64,000 nucleotides of DNA. It comes from Pseudomonas sp. ATCC 13867. Lineage in GTDB: Bacteria; Pseudomonadota; Gammaproteobacteria; Pseudomonadales; Pseudomonadaceae. The stretch covers positions 4,967,001 through 5,031,000 of the forward strand of contig NC_020829.1 in NCBI RefSeq assembly GCF_000349845.1, written 5' to 3'. The notes below the pieces were generated by a model. It was not told the origin of the DNA. It made no database searches and saw only the letters and a list, made by a program, of their open reading frames with translations. The position numbers and the translations under genes were made by a program. Shown here one piece after another: positions 40,353-50,821 of this stretch (within the stretch, counting starts at the first letter, position 1; every line of letters begins with the position of its first letter).

Positions 40353-41765
40353 CTACGGGACTTTGCGCACCCAGAACAGCTCGTGGCGACGCACTGCCTT
40401 GCGGAAGAATTCGTCGTCGCCGGTGACCGGCCACTGACGCCCGGCGAGCACGCGCTGGATCAGCCGGCGCAGGCGTTTCTTGCCGGACAGCGGGGTCTGC
40501 AGGTCGTGCTGCAGGGCCAGGGCCTGGGCCTTGTCGATGCGGGTCGCGGCATCCAGCACCGGGCTCCACAGCGGGTCGGCCGGCAATGCCTCGATACAGG
40601 GTGGCAGGGCGATGCCGCCATCGGCCGGGCCCATCGGCCAGCGGTCGTTGTCGTGCAGGTGGTTGGCGTAGAGCAGCAGGGTTTGCGGCTTCCAGCTGCT
40701 GTGTGCGATGGCCTCCAGCGTTGCGCGGGTGGCGTGGACATGGTCGGCGTGGGGGTCCAGTTCCGGGTGGGCGGTGAGGATCACCTCCGGACGGATGTGC
40801 TCGATCAGGGTGGTCAGGTCAGCCACCAGGTTGAGCCAGGTCGCTGCGCCGTCGCGATCGCCGGGCAACGGCAGCGGGTTGAAGCCGCGTACGCTGCGGA
40901 TATCGCTTTCGCCGGACTCGCGCGAAGCAAAGGCCTGACTCGGCTCGGCGGCCATCGCCGGCAATTGCAGGCAGTAGTAGCCCAGTTGCACGCAGCGCTC
41001 GGCCGGTACTCCGCCCCAGAGCGGCGCGGCGAGGCTGTCCCAGGTGCGCAGACGGCCCTTCAGGCGAGCGGCGGCGGCCTTGTCCAGGCCCAGGCGCTGG
41101 TAGTGTTCGGCCTCGATCTCGCCCTGAGTCAGGGTGACGATCCAGGCATCACGGCAACGACTGTACTGGCCGAAGGCGGCCAGCTCGGCGTCATCGGCGT
41201 GGGGCGCGACGATCAGCAGGCGCTGCTGCGCGTAGTCCGGGTTGCGGAAGGCGTGCAACACGCCTTGCCGCGCCAGCCGGCAATGACGGCTACGAATGCG
41301 CAGGCAACCGCTACGCAGGGCTTCACCCTGGCCGGACAGGTTGATGTAGCGCTTGCCGCTGACACCGCGCTCGAAGTCCTGGCGGTCCTCCTCGACGCCC
41401 GCGATCAGTACCTGCGGGTCGAGCCAGCGTCCCAGCAGCGAGGCCTTGACCTCGATTTCCAGCACCAGGGTTTCCTCGTTCTCCGGCAGCGCGCCTTCGG
41501 CGACGTGCAGGCCATGCGCGCCAAGGGACACCGGCAGGGCAATGGAACCCGCGGGGAAGTCATAGCGATAGTCGTCGCGTGGCGAGTAGAACAGGTGGTC
41601 GGCGAACCAGGCCTCGTGGGCCACCCAGCCGAGGACCACGGCCAGCGGCAGGCTCCACCAGGGCACGAAGATGCCGAGCAGGACCAGCGCCAGCAAGGCG
41701 ATGAGCAGGACCGCGCGCTTCTTGCGGCGGTGCTGTTTGAGCAGGTGCTGTTTGCGGGCGCTCAT
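40353..41765 (-). CDS. dnpA: PIG-L family de-N-acetylase DnpA
   Basis: 470 residues. Two hydrophobic stretches at the N-terminus (about 17-45, VLLIALLALVLLGIFVPWW) probably anchor it in the inner membrane. A beta-rich region is followed by the LmbE/PIG-L zinc deacetylase core: LLIVAPHADDAELAAFG and LTAHPELDPHADHVHA. In P. aeruginosa DnpA (PA5002) is a de-N-acetylase in the LPS core cluster, reported to affect fluoroquinolone tolerance/persistence. Here it lies between hldE and mig-14 rather than beside ssg and wapH. Confidence 0.85.
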   Translation of the reverse strand: MSARKQHLLKQHRRKKRAVLLIALLALVLLGIFVPWWSLPLAVVLGWVAHEAWFADHLFYSPRDDYRYDFPAGSIALPVSLGAHGLHVAEGALPENEETLVLEIEVKASLLGRWLDPQVLIAGVEEDRQDFERGVSGKRYINLSGQGEALRSGCLRIRSRHCRLARQGVLHAFRNPDYAQQRLLIVAPHADDAELAAFGQYSRCRDAWIVTLTQGEIEAEHYQRLGLDKAAAARLKGRLRTWDSLAAPLWGGVPAERCVQLGYYCLQLPAMAAEPSQAFASRESGESDIRSVRGFNPLPLPGDRDGAATWLNLVADLTTLIEHIRPEVILTAHPELDPHADHVHATRATLEAIAHSSWKPQTLLLYANHLHDNDRWPMGPADGGIALPPCIEALPADPLWSPVLDAATRIDKAQALALQHDLQTPLSGKKRLRRLIQRVLAGRQWPVTGDDEFFRKAVRRHELFWVRKVP

Positions 41766-41786
41766 GGTCGATCTCCGTTAGAGCCA

Positions 41787-41810
41787 ATCGCGGACGGAGT
41801 CCGCTCCTGC
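41787..41810. repeat. REP-like palindrome, second family
   Basis: Reverse complement of the 24231-24254 element with two differences: ATCGCGGACGGAG then TCCGCTCCTGC. Located just upstream of dnpA. Confidence 0.6.
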
Positions 41811-41839
41811 GCACAGACCAAGACGCCGTGCGCGAACTG

Positions 41840-41920
41840 TAGGAGCGAGCTTGCTCGCGAACAACCTCCGCAGCGGGATTGGTTCGCGAGCAAGAACTGG
41901 GCGTCCCCCTCGCTCCTACG
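41840..41920. repeat. REPIN (locus h), one arm with internal insert
   Basis: Standard left copy (41840-41863). The right copy (41884-41920) has the insert GGGGACGCC plus CAGTTC on the minus strand. It lies between mig-14 and dnpA. Confidence 0.8.
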
Positions 41921-41932
41921 AAGAGCCTGAAG

Positions 41933-42829
41933 TCAGACCTGGAACACCGGCACGCGGTGGCACCAGCGATCCTTGTATTCACGGTCGGCGCGACCAAAGG
42001 AGTAGCGCAGCGGCTTGCCCAGCGCTTCGGCCTCGGCCCAGGCTTCCTGCGTATTGACGAAGCTGAGCACGCTGCCGGGGCTGAACTCGCGGTTCTCCGG
42101 GGCCACGCCGCCGTTGATGTATTCGACGCTGATCCACTTTGGCGCTTCGGCCCGGTAGAGAATCTGGATCGCCACCGGCTCGCCGTCCAGGCGCACCAGG
42201 GAACCGCGCATGAATTCGCGCATCAGGGTGAAGACTTCCGTCAGGCGCGCCTTGCCCGGCACTTCGAACTCCCAGCGGCGCTGGAACAGGTCGGCATAGA
42301 TGCGCGCCTGCTCCTCGGGGCTCAGCTCGCTCATGGGCTGCAGCACGCCGCCCGCCTCTTCCAGCAGGCGCTGCTCGCGGCGCTGGTTGTAGCGGAATTT
42401 CTTCGAGAAGTCGGCCGGCGCGCGGTTCATCGCCAGTTGCTCGGGCTGCTCGCGGGCGTCGCTGACCTGCTCGCGGTTCAGTTCGGAGAGGTAGCGCACC
42501 TTGTGCCGCAGCTCGATGCGGGCGCCCTCGGCGATGGGCAGGATGATCTCGGCGTTGCCCAGGTCGAACAGGGCCTTCTTGCCCTCGCGCTTGAGCACGT
42601 CCTTGGACAGCGCCAGGTTATGTCCCCAGGTCGGCATGGCAGCGCGCAGCTCATCGCCCTCGAACCAGCCGAGGTAGCGCACCGGAATGCCGGCCAGGCC
42701 GGCCAGGCGTTCGACCACGTCCGGGTGGGTGGCGACGCTGCCGCCGAAGGTCTGCCAGGCGGCGGCATAGTCAGCCGCCGCGATGGGCGTCCAGCCACGT
42801 TCGCGGAAAAGGCGCAGGCGGTTCAGCAT
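41933..42829 (-). CDS. Mig-14 family protein (GNAT-like fold)
   Basis: 298 residues. Recognised by overall pattern: WTPIAAADYAAAWQTFGG, FRYNQRREQRLLEEAGG, YADLFQRRWEFEVPGKARL and SVEYINGGVAPENREFSPGS; the second half has the FemX/GNAT-like acyltransferase topology. Mig-14 proteins are inner-membrane-associated and promote resistance to cationic antimicrobial peptides in Salmonella and P. aeruginosa (PA5003). msbA ends 22 nt before its start, so msbA-mig14 are probably one transcript. The biochemical activity is unproven. Confidence 0.82.
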   Translation of the reverse strand: MLNRLRLFRERGWTPIAAADYAAAWQTFGGSVATHPDVVERLAGLAGIPVRYLGWFEGDELRAAMPTWGHNLALSKDVLKREGKKALFDLGNAEIILPIAEGARIELRHKVRYLSELNREQVSDAREQPEQLAMNRAPADFSKKFRYNQRREQRLLEEAGGVLQPMSELSPEEQARIYADLFQRRWEFEVPGKARLTEVFTLMREFMRGSLVRLDGEPVAIQILYRAEAPKWISVEYINGGVAPENREFSPGSVLSFVNTQEAWAEAEALGKPLRYSFGRADREYKDRWCHRVPVFQV

Positions 42830-42851
42830 GTCGGGACGTTCCGCACAGGCC

Positions 42852-44678
<1,827 letters not shown>

Positions 44679-44707
44679 GTAGGAGTCGCACGCTTAAAAG
44701 GTCGGCG

Positions 44708-44716
44708 ATTATAACA
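44708..44716 (-). promoter_or_regulatory. Extended -10 promoter of msbA
   Basis: On the minus strand TGTTATAAT is a consensus TGn-TATAAT extended -10, 30 nt before the msbA ATG. No -35 match is needed for this class. Confidence 0.55.
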
Positions 44717-44777
44717 CAGCGCTCTCGTTTACCCGGCGGCTGGGCTACTATAGCCGGCTCTCGAACAGGACCTCGTT

Positions 44778-45428
44778 ATGCAAGACCTCGCCCTCCCCGC
44801 CTACGAATCGCTGCGCGCTGGCGCCCAGGTGCTGGAAGCCGACAAACACGGCGACAAGGTCCTGCGACTGGCCGATGGCAACTTCCTGAAACTGTTTCGT
44901 CGCAAGCGGCTGATTTCCTCGGCGGCGTTCTATCCGTATGCCCAGCGCTTTGCCGATAACACCGAGACACTGCAACGCCTGGCAGTCCCCTGTCCAAAGA
45001 TCATCGCGGTCTATCGCATTCCCGAAATCGCCCGCGATGCGGTGCACTATCGGCCACTGCCGGGCGACACCCTGCGCCAGGTCATCGCCGCCGGCGAGGG
45101 TGATGTGCGACTGGCGGCCCAGTTGGGCACGCTGATCGCTGAGCTGCACGACCAGGGCGTGTACTTCCGCTCATTGCACCTGGGCAATGTGGTGAAAACG
45201 CCCCAAGGCACGCTCGGCCTGATCGATGTGGCGGACATGAAGAAACAGCGCCGTGCTCTGTCCCGTCCGCAGCGCAAGCGCAACTTCGCCCATATGCTGC
45301 GCTACGCCAACGATCGTCGCTGGCTGCTGGAAGGCAACACCGACAGCCTGTCGCAGGCCTACCTCGCACGCAGCCAGGTACGCTGGAGCTTGCCGGAACT
45401 CAAGCGGATCCTCAGTTCGGCTCCATGA
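44778..45428 (+). CDS. LPS-core-associated kinase-like protein, catalytic Asp altered
   Basis: 216 residues, kinase-like fold: VLRLADGNFLKLFRRK (candidate nucleotide Lys) and LHDQGVYFRSLHLGNVV followed by LGLIDVADMK. The loop equivalent to HRDxxxxN reads FRSLHLGN, so the catalytic Asp is Ser while the Asn and the DFG-like Asp are kept. It is the only plus-strand gene inside the LPS island, divergent from msbA and overlapping the waaL 3' end by 17 nt. The P. aeruginosa positional counterpart is PA4998. It may be a pseudokinase or an atypical sugar kinase. Confidence 0.75.
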   Translation: MQDLALPAYESLRAGAQVLEADKHGDKVLRLADGNFLKLFRRKRLISSAAFYPYAQRFADNTETLQRLAVPCPKIIAVYRIPEIARDAVHYRPLPGDTLRQVIAAGEGDVRLAAQLGTLIAELHDQGVYFRSLHLGNVVKTPQGTLGLIDVADMKKQRRALSRPQRKRNFAHMLRYANDRRWLLEGNTDSLSQAYLARSQVRWSLPELKRILSSAP

Positions 45429-46635
45429 CCGCCGGCCGCACCTGCGGCCAGCGCTCCAGGCACAGACCCAGCAGGATGACGCCCCAGGGCATCAGCCACA
45501 TGGCGCGCGTGCGCTCCCAGAGGCTGAAGACATCGAACTGCATGGCCACGCTGGAGAACACCCAGAGCAGCATCACCGACACCCCCAGCGCCCGCGCCCG
45601 GCATCGCCAGGCGTGGAGACCGATCATCCCCCACAGCAGCAGGAAGACCAACAGCGCCGGTACGCCATACTGGAGGGCGGTATGTACCAGGAAATTATGC
45701 GCCCCGTTGCGGAAGCTAATGCGGCCAATGAGCACCGAATAGTCACCCCCCAAACCAACCCCCGCCCAGAAGTGCTCCTGAATCAACGGCCAGGCACTGC
45801 GCAGCAGTTCAAAGCGATGGGCATCGCCCCGCGCTATCAGTTCTGGCTTGACGACGAACAGGGTCGCACCGCCCAGCAGCAGCAAGAGTGGCAGCAACTT
45901 GGCGACCCGACCGGGCACCAGGATCAGGCTGAAGATCGCCGTGACCATCAGGGCCAGCAGGGCGCCCCGGCTACCGCACAGTGCCACGTAGGCCAGCGAG
46001 GCAGCCAGCAGGATGATCCAGGGTAGTTGTCGCCAACCCCGGCGCGGCAACAGCGGCACGCACATCACGGTGACGAAGGCGATCGAATAGGCCGCCGCAT
46101 TGGGGTTGTCGAGGAACCCGCCAAAACCGTTCAGCCGCCCGCCACCGTACTCCGGGGTCAGTATCAGGGCGGCAATGCTGTAGAGACCGCTCACCAGCGC
46201 CAGCGAGAGCATGGCCAGGCGCAGCCGCCGCTCATCCGCGCGCCCCCAGAGCACCCAGCCCAGAATGAGCAGCATGAACAGGGCCACGCGCTTGAGCACG
46301 CCCAGCGGATGCCCGCCGCTCTTGGCCCAGAGCAGCGACAGGACCGCCCAGCCAAACAGCGCCAGCAGCAGCCACATTTCCTTGTGGGTCCGGAACAGAT
46401 GCCCGATTTCCTGCCGGCGGGAGATGCACAGCCACAGGGCGGGCAGGTAGACGAACAGCAGGACCATATTGAAATAGAACTTCATGGTCGGCGTCAGCAT
46501 CACGCCGCCAATGCTCCACAGCACCCCGACCCCGAGCATCGCCTCGGCGATCCTGCTACCCAGCCGCTGGCTGGTTCCGGTCGGAGTCCGACGCGGGCAC
46601 CAGCCCCCCCATGCGTGCGCAATCACATCCTTCAT
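45412..46635 (-). CDS. waaL: O-antigen ligase WaaL
   Basis: 407 residues with about 11 transmembrane helices. It transfers undecaprenyl-linked O-antigen to lipid A-core on the periplasmic side. Seen: the Wzy/RfaL-type large loop with SRGALLALMVTAIF (Arg-x3-Leu motif) and RNGAHNFLVHTALQYGVP containing the conserved catalytic His. It is the last gene of the long core operon; wapR stops 15 nt upstream. The N-terminal 20 residues (KDVIAHAWGGWCPRR) look unlike a membrane start, so the true start could be a little downstream. Confidence 0.9.
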   Translation of the reverse strand: MKDVIAHAWGGWCPRRTPTGTSQRLGSRIAEAMLGVGVLWSIGGVMLTPTMKFYFNMVLLFVYLPALWLCISRRQEIGHLFRTHKEMWLLLALFGWAVLSLLWAKSGGHPLGVLKRVALFMLLILGWVLWGRADERRLRLAMLSLALVSGLYSIAALILTPEYGGGRLNGFGGFLDNPNAAAYSIAFVTVMCVPLLPRRGWRQLPWIILLAASLAYVALCGSRGALLALMVTAIFSLILVPGRVAKLLPLLLLLGGATLFVVKPELIARGDAHRFELLRSAWPLIQEHFWAGVGLGGDYSVLIGRISFRNGAHNFLVHTALQYGVPALLVFLLLWGMIGLHAWRCRARALGVSVMLLWVFSSVAMQFDVFSLWERTRAMWLMPWGVILLGLCLERWPQVRPAVMEPN

Positions 46636-46650
46636 CGGTAAAACGTCTTC

Positions 46651-47544
46651 CTAGCCGAACTTGAACAGCAAATGGCGAATCCGCCGTAAGGTGACACGGT
46701 TCCAGCGCCAGGGCGGCAGCCGCAGCAGCAGCGACCAGGCATAGCGCTTTTCACTGAGCACGGATTGCTTGAGCGCCTTGTTGACGATGCAGGTCATGCC
46801 CGCGGCATAGGCCGGATGGTCGCGGTAGGGGGCAACGGCCATGCGGTCGTATTCGAGCTGACCCTTGTAGGCCGTCTTCGACAGGTTGCCCTCGTGGCGA
46901 CGGTAACCGCTGACCACCTCCGGCAGCACTTCGACCCGATAGCCCAGATAGGCGATCTTCAGGGTCATCTGGAAATCCTGGATACGAATCCGCGGGTCAT
47001 AGCGGCCGACCCGCTCGATGGCCTCGCGGCGATACATCGCCACCGTGGCACCCACGGCAATGGCATGTCCCAGCAGCTCAGCGAAGTCGTAACCGCGAAC
47101 CATCTGGCCCCGCTTACCCTTCAGCACCTTGCCATTGGCATCGATGTAGACAGCCCGCCCCCCCAGGCAACCGACCTCGGGATGCTCCCGCATGTAGCTC
47201 GCCTGCAGCATCAGGCGCCCCGGCATCATGATGTCATCGGAGTCCGGCGTCGCCACCAGCTCGCCACGGGCATGAATCAAGGCGGTATTGAGCGCGGCAC
47301 TGACACCCTGGTTGGCCTGTCGATAGAACTGGAATCCATGACGCTGCTGCAGGGCCTGGATTTTCTCGACGCTGGCGTCCTGCGAACCGTCATCCACCAC
47401 GATCAACTCGAAGTTCGGATAGTCCTGCTCGAGAATGCTCAGCAGTGTCTCTTCGATGTAGCATTCGCGGTTGTAACAAGGCACCAGCACGGAAATCAGC
47501 GGGTACTCCACAGCCCCGTCGGCAACGGCCATTGGACTGGACAC
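46651..47544 (-). CDS. wapR: GT2 rhamnosyltransferase WapR
   Basis: 297 residues from a GTG at 47544 with GGGAG eight nt upstream. A GT-A family 2 enzyme: LISVLVPCYNRECYIEETLL (N-terminal strand), VVDDGSQDASVEKI and TPDSDDIMMPGRL (DxD-type), then a C-terminal region with RIQDFQMTLKIAYLG. By position next to waaL and ssg it corresponds to P. aeruginosa WapR, which adds the alpha-1,3-L-rhamnose that accepts O-antigen in the outer core. Linkage is inferred from synteny. The ssg stop is only 3 nt upstream. Confidence 0.78.
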   Translation of the reverse strand: MSSPMAVADGAVEYPLISVLVPCYNRECYIEETLLSILEQDYPNFELIVVDDGSQDASVEKIQALQQRHGFQFYRQANQGVSAALNTALIHARGELVATPDSDDIMMPGRLMLQASYMREHPEVGCLGGRAVYIDANGKVLKGKRGQMVRGYDFAELLGHAIAVGATVAMYRREAIERVGRYDPRIRIQDFQMTLKIAYLGYRVEVLPEVVSGYRRHEGNLSKTAYKGQLEYDRMAVAPYRDHPAYAAGMTCIVNKALKQSVLSEKRYAWSLLLRLPPWRWNRVTLRRIRHLLFKFG

Positions 47545-47547
47545 GGT

Positions 47548-48504
47548 TCAGACTCCCAGGGCCAGGCGCAGGCGTTCCAGCATCCCCGGCTGCGGCCGCT
47601 CGCGCAGAGGCGGCGTCATGGCCTGGACGATCCGGGCGCCAATCTGCCCGAAGCCGAAGCCCTCCTGCGCCAGCGTCCGCCCCGCTTCGGCGATCCGCGC
47701 CACCTGTTGCGGGTCTTCTCGAAGCATCTGCAGCTTGCTGCGCAGCTGAGCGACATCGCGGTACAGCACCACGTTGTGCATATCCTGCAAGCCGAGCGCG
47801 CGGGTCTCCGCCTCACCCTGGTCGTAGGCCAGGAGCACACAGCCGCAGGCCATAGCCTCGAAATTCTTGATCATGTACTCCTCCATGCCGACATCCGCGC
47901 TGACGAAGAAGCGAATGCGGTTGAGGGTATTCAGGTAGTCCTCCCCCGAGTTGGTCTTGGTGACCAACAGGTTCTCTACCTTGCCCAGCTCATCCAGCAG
48001 CGCCTTGCGGCCGCTGTAGGCGACGCTACCGGTACTGCCGACGAAGGCCAGCTCGATATCTCGCTCCCGGCCCAGGTCATGCAGCAGGTTCTGGTCGTAG
48101 CCCTTGGGCACGAAGACCGCGTCGAAGCCTTCCTGGCGCAGGCGTTCGCTGACCATGAAGCCGGAACTGATCACTCGCGCCCAGGGCAGACGGCGGTAAT
48201 GCGCGCTGAACTTCCCGGTGTACTTGCAGGGGATGTAGTTCTGGTAGGCATCGTGCTCGAGAATCACCAGGTTCGGCACGCTGCGGATGAAGGAGGCCTG
48301 GCGCATTTCCTTCTTGAAGCGCAGGAAGAACAGGATACGGTCGTACTTCGAGACATCCACGTGCTCACGGAAATACCGGCGCAGGTTGGCCTGCTCGTCG
48401 CTGGTCAGCCAGCGCAGGTCGCACTCGCAATGCTCGGCGATGCCGTCATACAGGCGATCGAGGATGGCGCGTTGTTCTTTCTGGACCAGGAACAGGACCT
48501 TCAT
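47548..48504 (-). CDS. ssg: GT4-like core glycosyltransferase Ssg
   Basis: 318 residues. GT-B glycosyltransferase: N-terminal MKVLFLVQKEQRAILDRLYD, then DIELAFVGSTGSVAYSGRKA and the C-terminal donor motif YMIKNFEAMACGCVLLAYDQGE (trimmed to NFEAMACGCVLLAYDQ). Pseudomonas Ssg (PA5001) affects LPS outer core, exopolysaccharide, motility and phage binding. The start overlaps the upstream cassette gene's stop as ATGA, joining it translationally to the novel cassette. Confidence 0.83.
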   Translation of the reverse strand: MKVLFLVQKEQRAILDRLYDGIAEHCECDLRWLTSDEQANLRRYFREHVDVSKYDRILFFLRFKKEMRQASFIRSVPNLVILEHDAYQNYIPCKYTGKFSAHYRRLPWARVISSGFMVSERLRQEGFDAVFVPKGYDQNLLHDLGRERDIELAFVGSTGSVAYSGRKALLDELGKVENLLVTKTNSGEDYLNTLNRIRFFVSADVGMEEYMIKNFEAMACGCVLLAYDQGEAETRALGLQDMHNVVLYRDVAQLRSKLQMLREDPQQVARIAEAGRTLAQEGFGFGQIGARIVQAMTPPLRERPQPGMLERLRLALGV

Positions 48505-49403
48505 ACCGGCTTGCCCACCTCTGGAGACAATGGTTGCGATGCCGCCGAGGTCATCAGTTCATGGACCTGAGCAAGGCTGACCTTGGGGATCAACTCGCCA
48601 GGGAGGCGGCTCTCGCGGGAAAGATTGAACACCTGGAAGCCGGAGTCGATGACCTGCCGCGCCAGCAGGTTGAAATTCGGCAGGATGTGCCCGTCGAAAT
48701 CGTCGTCCAGACGGCTCTTAACCTGGGTACCGGTAGGATCATAGAACTGCCCGAGTGACGAATTCATATCCACGCCCACCAAGAACGCCTTGTCGAAGCC
48801 CAGGTAGTACGCCAGCTGGATGGCGACGTAGGCGATGGTGCGAGCGGAGAAGTAGCCCCGACCGAAGTTCCGGCTGAAACCCAGCCGGTTGGCGGCCTGG
48901 CTCAGCAAGGACCAGTTCATGACGAAATCCGGGTCCTTCCGGGCCGACCAGGCGAAGGCGCGGTCGGAACGCTGGGGCACATCCACCCATCGATTGACCC
49001 GTTCCATCAGCAGAAGGTTCTCCGCCAGCAGCGCCTGCGGCTCCTTTGCGTACAACCGTTTCATGGCCTCCATCCCCAGCGCCGCCCATTGCGACAGATG
49101 AATGCCACTGGCAACGGCGGTGCTTTTCTTTTCGGCCACGCCGGCATCGTCGCAAAGGTAGAAGAACGGGCGCACGCCCTCCTGCTCGAAGCGGGCAATG
49201 GAGCCATTCATCGCGATCATTGGCACATGGGCGTAATCCTTCAGGGGAAACTCAGCCACCGAAGGTCCCGAGGCGATGATGAAGACTGCCCCGCCACGAC
49301 TGCTGCGCAGCCCCGGCCAGGACGGCAGACGGCGCGCCTGCCCGCCAGGCAGGTGCAAGGTACGCTCGCCGGAAGGCCCTGCCTCCAGGGTCACAGCCGT
49401 CAT
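48501..49403 (-). CDS. Putative GT42/DUF115-like transferase of the ulosonate cassette
   Basis: 300 residues, no transmembrane segment. After about 35 variable residues there is a Rossmann-like N-terminus, AVFIIASGPSVAEFPLKDY (GxxGPS type, 39-57) and PMIAMNGSIARFE, then a long central region and AYYLGFDKAFLVGVDMNSS. GPS after a beta strand plus a following N recalls CMP-sialic acid transferases of family GT42 and DUF115/MptE-like proteins; I cannot decide between them. Next to a CMP-sugar-forming enzyme, the simplest role is transfer of the new CMP-activated acid to the LPS core. ATGA overlaps at both ends (HAD upstream, ssg downstream). Confidence 0.6.
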   Translation of the reverse strand: MTAVTLEAGPSGERTLHLPGGQARRLPSWPGLRSSRGGAVFIIASGPSVAEFPLKDYAHVPMIAMNGSIARFEQEGVRPFFYLCDDAGVAEKKSTAVASGIHLSQWAALGMEAMKRLYAKEPQALLAENLLLMERVNRWVDVPQRSDRAFAWSARKDPDFVMNWSLLSQAANRLGFSRNFGRGYFSARTIAYVAIQLAYYLGFDKAFLVGVDMNSSLGQFYDPTGTQVKSRLDDDFDGHILPNFNLLARQVIDSGFQVFNLSRESRLPGELIPKVSLAQVHELMTSAASQPLSPEVGKPV

Positions 49404-50071
49404 GGGGTTCCTTCGCTGCCGAGCAATGCCTGGATATCGCGGCGCACCGCGACAGGCTTGTCGGCGAAGAAAACGGCCGCGTGGTGGAACTCGCTCCAAC
49501 CGTCAAGGAAGACGAAATCCAGCCCGGCCTCATGGGCACACAGGTAATCGAAGCGGCTGTCTCCCAGGAACAGGGACGGACCGGTGATATTGCCGCTGGC
49601 CAGTTCGCGGGCGAGGATGCTGTCCTTCGGTGTCGGGCTGCCGAAAATGCCACCATCGAACAGGCCGTCCAGACCGCGGACGGAGAACACGTCGCGCAGC
49701 TCGGCTTCATCACCCCCCGAAACGATCAGCCAGCGGCTCTCCGGCAGTTGCGCCCGCAACGCCTGCAGGCCCGGCGCCACCGCGCAGTCCAGCAACCCCT
49801 GGCGCACGGCGGCGGCATACCGTTCGAGAAGTCCGGGAAGCAATGCCTGGGCATCCGCCGCCCCCGCGATGTCCCGCAGGAAGTACTCGAACTTGCGGTA
49901 ACGGGATATGCCGCCATTGGCCTGGTGATAATCGACAAAGGCCTGCGCCGCGTCAGCGCCGAACGGCAACGCGACCTCGTGGAACGCCCGCGTCTTCACC
50001 GCATTGGAGTCCAGCACGACGCCATCGCAATCGAACACCAGGCAGCGGTAGTCGGCGAGATCCCGCAGCAT
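49400..50071 (-). CDS. HAD-family phosphatase of the ulosonate cassette
   Basis: 223 residues. HAD motif I VFDCDGVVLDSN, motif II IVSGGDEAEL, motif III Lys in SPTPKDSIL and motif IV FLGDSRFDYLCAHEAG. An alpha-helical cap after motif I (about 20-85) places it in the phosphoglycolate-phosphatase-like group rather than the capless KdsC group. Expected to remove phosphate from a sugar acid, as KdsC does in Kdo synthesis. The start shares a base with the cytidylyltransferase stop (TGATG), and its stop overlaps the transferase start (ATGA). Confidence 0.8.
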   Translation of the reverse strand: MLRDLADYRCLVFDCDGVVLDSNAVKTRAFHEVALPFGADAAQAFVDYHQANGGISRYRKFEYFLRDIAGAADAQALLPGLLERYAAAVRQGLLDCAVAPGLQALRAQLPESRWLIVSGGDEAELRDVFSVRGLDGLFDGGIFGSPTPKDSILARELASGNITGPSLFLGDSRFDYLCAHEAGLDFVFLDGWSEFHHAAVFFADKPVAVRRDIQALLGSEGTP

Positions 50072-50814
50072 CACAGCCCCCGCGCCCGAATGGCTGCCTC
50101 GGCCGTCTCGACGTCTTCGGGGTTGTCCACGGCGATGGAGTCCTGCGACAGCTCGAGCATCCGGACTTCCCAGCCCAGTTCCAGGAAACGCAGGATCTCG
50201 ATGTCCTCCAGACTTTCCAGCGGCGTCTTGCTCGTGCAGGCGGCAAAGGCTTCGAGCGCGGCACGCGGAAAGGCGTACAGGCAGACCTGGCGCCAGGCCT
50301 TGACGAACTCGTCCGCCTTGGTACCGGGAATGGTCGCACGGGACATGTAGAGCAGACGGCCATCGGGACGCATGACCACCTTGGGCGTGCTCGTACTGCG
50401 GAACTGAGGTTCCTGCTCGATGGCGCAGAATCCGTTGAGCACCTCGCCCGGCCACTGGCCGCAGGCCTCGATCACGCGCAGCAGATCGTCCGGATTGAAG
50501 ACCGGCTCGTCGCCCTGCACGTTGATGAACACGTCCGCCGCCAGTTGCTGCGCGCATTCGGCGAGTCGGTCGGTACCGGTCAGGCAGTCCCCGGAAGTCA
50601 TCAGCACGGCGATGGAATGCGCCTCGCATACCTGGCGAATCCGCTCATCGTCGGTCGCGACGTAGATCCGCTCGGCCGGACAGGCCTTCAGGCATTGTCG
50701 ATAGGTGCGCACGATCATCGGCACGCCATCCAGCTCCACCAGCGGCTTGCCCGGCAAACGGCTGGACTGGTAGCGAGCAGGAATGATCACGGCGTAATCG
50801 GGCTGAACGGACAT
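50071..50814 (-). CDS. KdsB-type CMP-ulosonate (Kdo) cytidylyltransferase
   Basis: 247 residues from the ATG at 50814 (GAG upstream), where KdsB proteins usually begin. Seen: VIIPARYQSSRLPGKPL (CTP-binding N-terminus), TGTDRLAECA, INVQGDEPVF, LYMSRATIPG and ESLEDIEILRFLELGWEVRM (the last aligning with the KdsB E-x-LEQLR region), ending VDNPEDVETAE. It should make a CMP-activated 3-deoxy-ulosonic acid. A housekeeping kdsB is expected elsewhere in the genome, so this looks like a second, dedicated enzyme, perhaps for a Kdo relative. It begins 7 nt after the aldolase stop. Confidence 0.82.
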   Translation of the reverse strand: MSVQPDYAVIIPARYQSSRLPGKPLVELDGVPMIVRTYRQCLKACPAERIYVATDDERIRQVCEAHSIAVLMTSGDCLTGTDRLAECAQQLAADVFINVQGDEPVFNPDDLLRVIEACGQWPGEVLNGFCAIEQEPQFRSTSTPKVVMRPDGRLLYMSRATIPGTKADEFVKAWRQVCLYAFPRAALEAFAACTSKTPLESLEDIEILRFLELGWEVRMLELSQDSIAVDNPEDVETAEAAIRARGL

Positions 50815-50821
50815 AGATGAC

